Source: Jutongia huaianensis
GTDB taxonomy: Bacteria > Bacillota > Clostridia > Lachnospirales > Lachnospiraceae
Assembly: GCF_014384985.1 (NCBI RefSeq)
Contig: NZ_JACRSX010000030.1
Coordinates: 1 to 10,699 of the forward strand
Length of the DNA stretch: 10,699 nt
Reading direction: 5' to 3'
Shown: piece by piece, positions 9,161 through 10,699 of the stretch
Numbering within the stretch: the first letter of the stretch is position 1
How the letters are laid out: every line of letters starts with the position of its first letter
Notes under the pieces: model-generated
Database searches by the model: none
What the model was told of the DNA's origin: nothing
The model's input: the letters and a program-made list of their open reading frames with translations, nothing else
Translations under genes and position numbers: made by a program

Positions 9161-10549
9161 TTATTGTGGATTTATTTTTTTGATCAGAATGTCAATGTCC
9201 TTCGCTACCTTGGAATTGGCATCGGTATCTTCTAAAAGCTTCTTAATGTTGTCTCTGCCATGAATAATAGTAGAGTGGTCTTTTCGATTAAGATGCTTTT
9301 TAATAACGTCTAATGTATTATTCGTAAGCTCACAGCAAAGGTACATGCATATCTGTCTTGGATGTGAGATATTGCTGCTGCGCTTGCTGGAGAGCAGGTC
9401 ATTGGTAGAGATATTGAAATGATCTGCTACTGTTTCAATAATGTAGTCTATCGTAATCTCCTTTTTCTTATCCGGTGCGATCATATCGGAAAGGGCCTGT
9501 TTGGCGAGGTCCATCGTGATGTCATTATGGCGCAATTTTGAAAAAGCAATCACCTTTGTGATAGCACCCTGAAGCTCTCTAATATTAGAAGAAACATTGG
9601 ATGCAATGAAATCAAGGATACTGTCGTCAATGGATAAGTTCTCCTCCTGAACCTTGCGGCGTAGAATCGCCATACGCGTTTCGTATGTAGGCGGCTTGAT
9701 ATCTACGGTAAGTCCCATTTCGAAACGGGAACGAAGACGTTCCTCTAAGGTTTTCATTGTAGCAGGGTGCTTATCGGAAGATATGACAATCTGCTTTTGA
9801 GATTCATACAGGTGATTAAAGGTATGGAAGAATTCCTGCTGCATGGTTTCCTTACCAATGATGAACTGAATATCATCAATGAGCAGGACATCGACGTTAC
9901 GGTATTTATTACGAAACTCCTGCATGGAGTTGGAACCGTCTCCCTTTTTATCACGGATTGCTTCGACAATTTCATTGACAAAGGACTCACTGGTAACGTA
10001 TACGACTCTCTGGGTATTATCCCGGTCAATAATATAATTGCCAATTGCATGCATCAGATGAGTCTTCCCAAGACCGGCTCCTCCGTAAATAAAGAGAGGG
10101 TTGTAAATATCACCCGGTTCCTCTGCAACCTTAAGGGAAGCAGCATGGGCATAATCGTTATTGTCACCAACCACGAAATTGTCAAATGTGTATTTAGTAC
10201 TGATAAAAGGATGATCCTTACTAGGTAGAGAAGTGTTTTTAAATGTCTCTACAGGAGTAGTATTAATTTCGTTTTTAGAAATATAAGTAATATCATACTT
10301 AATATTAGTCATTTCCTCGATCGTAACCTGAAGAAATGCGCTATATCTCTTTTCAATAAAGCTTTTATTGCTGCCGATCTTTGCATCATCGATCAGGATC
10401 GTGAGATTCTTTCCTGAAATGGAATGCACTTTCAAAATCTTGATAAAAGTATTGAAGGCGGGATCAGATATATCAAAGTTCACTTTCATCTTTTCAAGAA
10501 TATCGTCCCATTTTTCATAAAGTTCGTTTTCCACTTCAAGGTACCCCAT
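9161..10549 (-). CDS. dnaA: Chromosomal replication initiator protein DnaA
   Basis: This AAA+ initiator binds DnaA boxes at oriC, melts the duplex and helps load the helicase. Numbering from the ATG at 10549 (462 residues): domain I about 1-90 (YEKWDDILEKM), a short linker domain II about 91-115, the AAA+ domain III with Walker A GGAGLGKT (156-163), Walker B VLLIDDIQ (221-228), the arginine-finger region LEERLRSRFEMGL (268-280) and sensor II SNIRELQGAI (321-330), and domain IV from about 360. The domain IV signature is SHPRQICMYLCCELTNN...NRKDHSTIIHG, deviating from the usual RELT and GGRDHTTV forms. The start is uncertain: ATG 10549 lacks a Shine-Dalgarno sequence. GTG 10534 gives MENELYEKW, close to typical clostridial N-termini, and has only GGGG at nine bases. 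TTG 10597 would add 16 residues. The family is not in doubt. Confidence 0.97.
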   Translation of the reverse strand: MGYLEVENELYEKWDDILEKMKVNFDISDPAFNTFIKILKVHSISGKNLTILIDDAKIGSNKSFIEKRYSAFLQVTIEEMTNIKYDITYISKNEINTTPVETFKNTSLPSKDHPFISTKYTFDNFVVGDNNDYAHAASLKVAEEPGDIYNPLFIYGGAGLGKTHLMHAIGNYIIDRDNTQRVVYVTSESFVNEIVEAIRDKKGDGSNSMQEFRNKYRNVDVLLIDDIQFIIGKETMQQEFFHTFNHLYESQKQIVISSDKHPATMKTLEERLRSRFEMGLTVDIKPPTYETRMAILRRKVQEENLSIDDSILDFIASNVSSNIRELQGAITKVIAFSKLRHNDITMDLAKQALSDMIAPDKKKEITIDYIIETVADHFNISTNDLLSSKRSSNISHPRQICMYLCCELTNNTLDVIKKHLNRKDHSTIIHGRDNIKKLLEDTDANSKVAKDIDILIKKINPQ

Positions 10550-10594
10550 TTCTAAAGTATATATTAAGTCATTTTGCAATGTTTCATATAGAAA

Positions 10595-10643
10595 CAAATG
10601 GACAAGCAGCCTCTTATGAGTAGAATCATTGCATTTGCTTGTC
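10595..10643 (-). repeat. Overlapping inverted repeats in the dnaA leader
   Basis: GACAAGCA (10601-10608) and TGCTTGTC (10636-10643) are perfect 8-bp inverted repeats with a 27-base loop. CAAATG (10595-10600) and CATTTG (10632-10637) form a second perfect pair that shares two bases with the first. The two stems therefore compete in part. They lie downstream of the candidate promoter and upstream of the likely dnaA start. A DNA operator or an RNA switch in the dnaA 5' leader are both possible; neither is a known class that I recognise. Confidence 0.5.
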
Positions 10644-10654
10644 TATCCTTATCT

Positions 10655-10683
10655 ATTTTATATCATATGAAGATAAAATACAA
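10655..10683 (-). promoter_or_regulatory. dnaA: Candidate sigma-A promoter of dnaA
   Basis: On the minus strand, TTGTAT (10683-10678), a 17-bp spacer and TAAAAT (10660-10655) match four of six bases of the -35 and five of six of the -10 consensus. Transcription would start near 10648, leaving a leader of about 100 bases that holds the inverted repeats at 10595-10643. An overlapping TATAAA with a 15-bp spacer is less likely. Confidence 0.45.
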
Positions 10684-10699
10684 GAACAAAGTAATAAAC

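Larger units (their letters stand above)
8944..9173. other. oriC: Chromosomal origin of replication (oriC), dnaA-dnaN intergenic region
   Basis: The 257-base gene-free gap between dnaA and dnaN contains a cluster of DnaA-box-like 9-mers in both orientations, a DnaA-trio array and a pure A/T block. Boxes with at most two mismatches to TTATCCACA: minus strand at 8985-8993 (TTATCAACG), 8993-9001 (TTATACACT), 9037-9045 (TTATCCCCG), 9143-9151 (ATATCAACA), 9165-9173 (AAATCCACA); plus strand at 9077-9085 (TTATCAAAA), 9087-9095 (TTATCAACA), 9114-9122 (GAATCCACA). A weaker three-mismatch one (AATTCCACA) is at 9151-9159. No exact consensus box is present. This location is the standard bacterial origin position in Firmicutes. 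In B. subtilis a second box cluster lies upstream of dnaA; I see no good boxes in the 100 or so bases upstream of dnaA here. Confidence 0.88.

Overview
The window is the replication-initiation locus of a low-GC, Gram-positive bacterium of the class Clostridia. The gene order dnaA, dnaN, S4-domain gene, recF, gyrB, gyrA and the protein sequences (for example the GyrA stretch [14 protein letters not shown] and the two-subunit iron-sulfur fumarase) fit the Lachnospiraceae best. That placement is from memory of the families, not from a search, and I do not name a species. Every supported gene is on the minus strand, so the locus reads from right to left.

Layout in the direction of transcription. 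At 10699-10550 lies the dnaA leader, with a candidate sigma-A promoter and two overlapping inverted repeats. dnaA follows (about 10549-9161). The 257 bases between dnaA and dnaN (9160-8904) hold the chromosomal origin: several degenerate DnaA boxes, then two abutting boxes, a short GC run, a TAG-trinucleotide (DnaA-trio) array and a pure A/T stretch. This is the layout of the Bacillus subtilis basal unwinding system. Next come dnaN (8903-7803), a 70-residue S4 RNA-binding protein gene (7786-7574), recF (7515-6424), gyrB (6398-4476) and gyrA (4396-1832). Two fumarase-type hydro-lyase genes follow: alpha (1809-967) and beta (863-312). A tRNA-Ser(GCU) gene with its own near-consensus promoter and intrinsic terminator closes the window (175-88).

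How it works together: DnaA opens the origin and helps load the helicase. DnaN is the clamp for the replicative polymerase, RecF helps load RecA at gaps near the clamp, and gyrase (GyrB2-GyrA2) removes the positive supercoils ahead of the fork. The fumarase subunits are metabolic genes that appear to ride at the end of the gyrase transcript, since alpha starts 22 bases after the gyrA stop with its own ribosome-binding site.

Nothing here is a defence system, mobile element or CRISPR array, and I do not think the window holds an unknown multi-gene system. The observations most worth a second look are the origin architecture, a DnaA DNA-binding signature that differs from the usual one alongside boxes that favour TTATCAAC over TTATCCAC, the duplicated identical GyrA box, the glycine at a quinolone-determining position of GyrA, and the fumarase genes in the gyrase operon.
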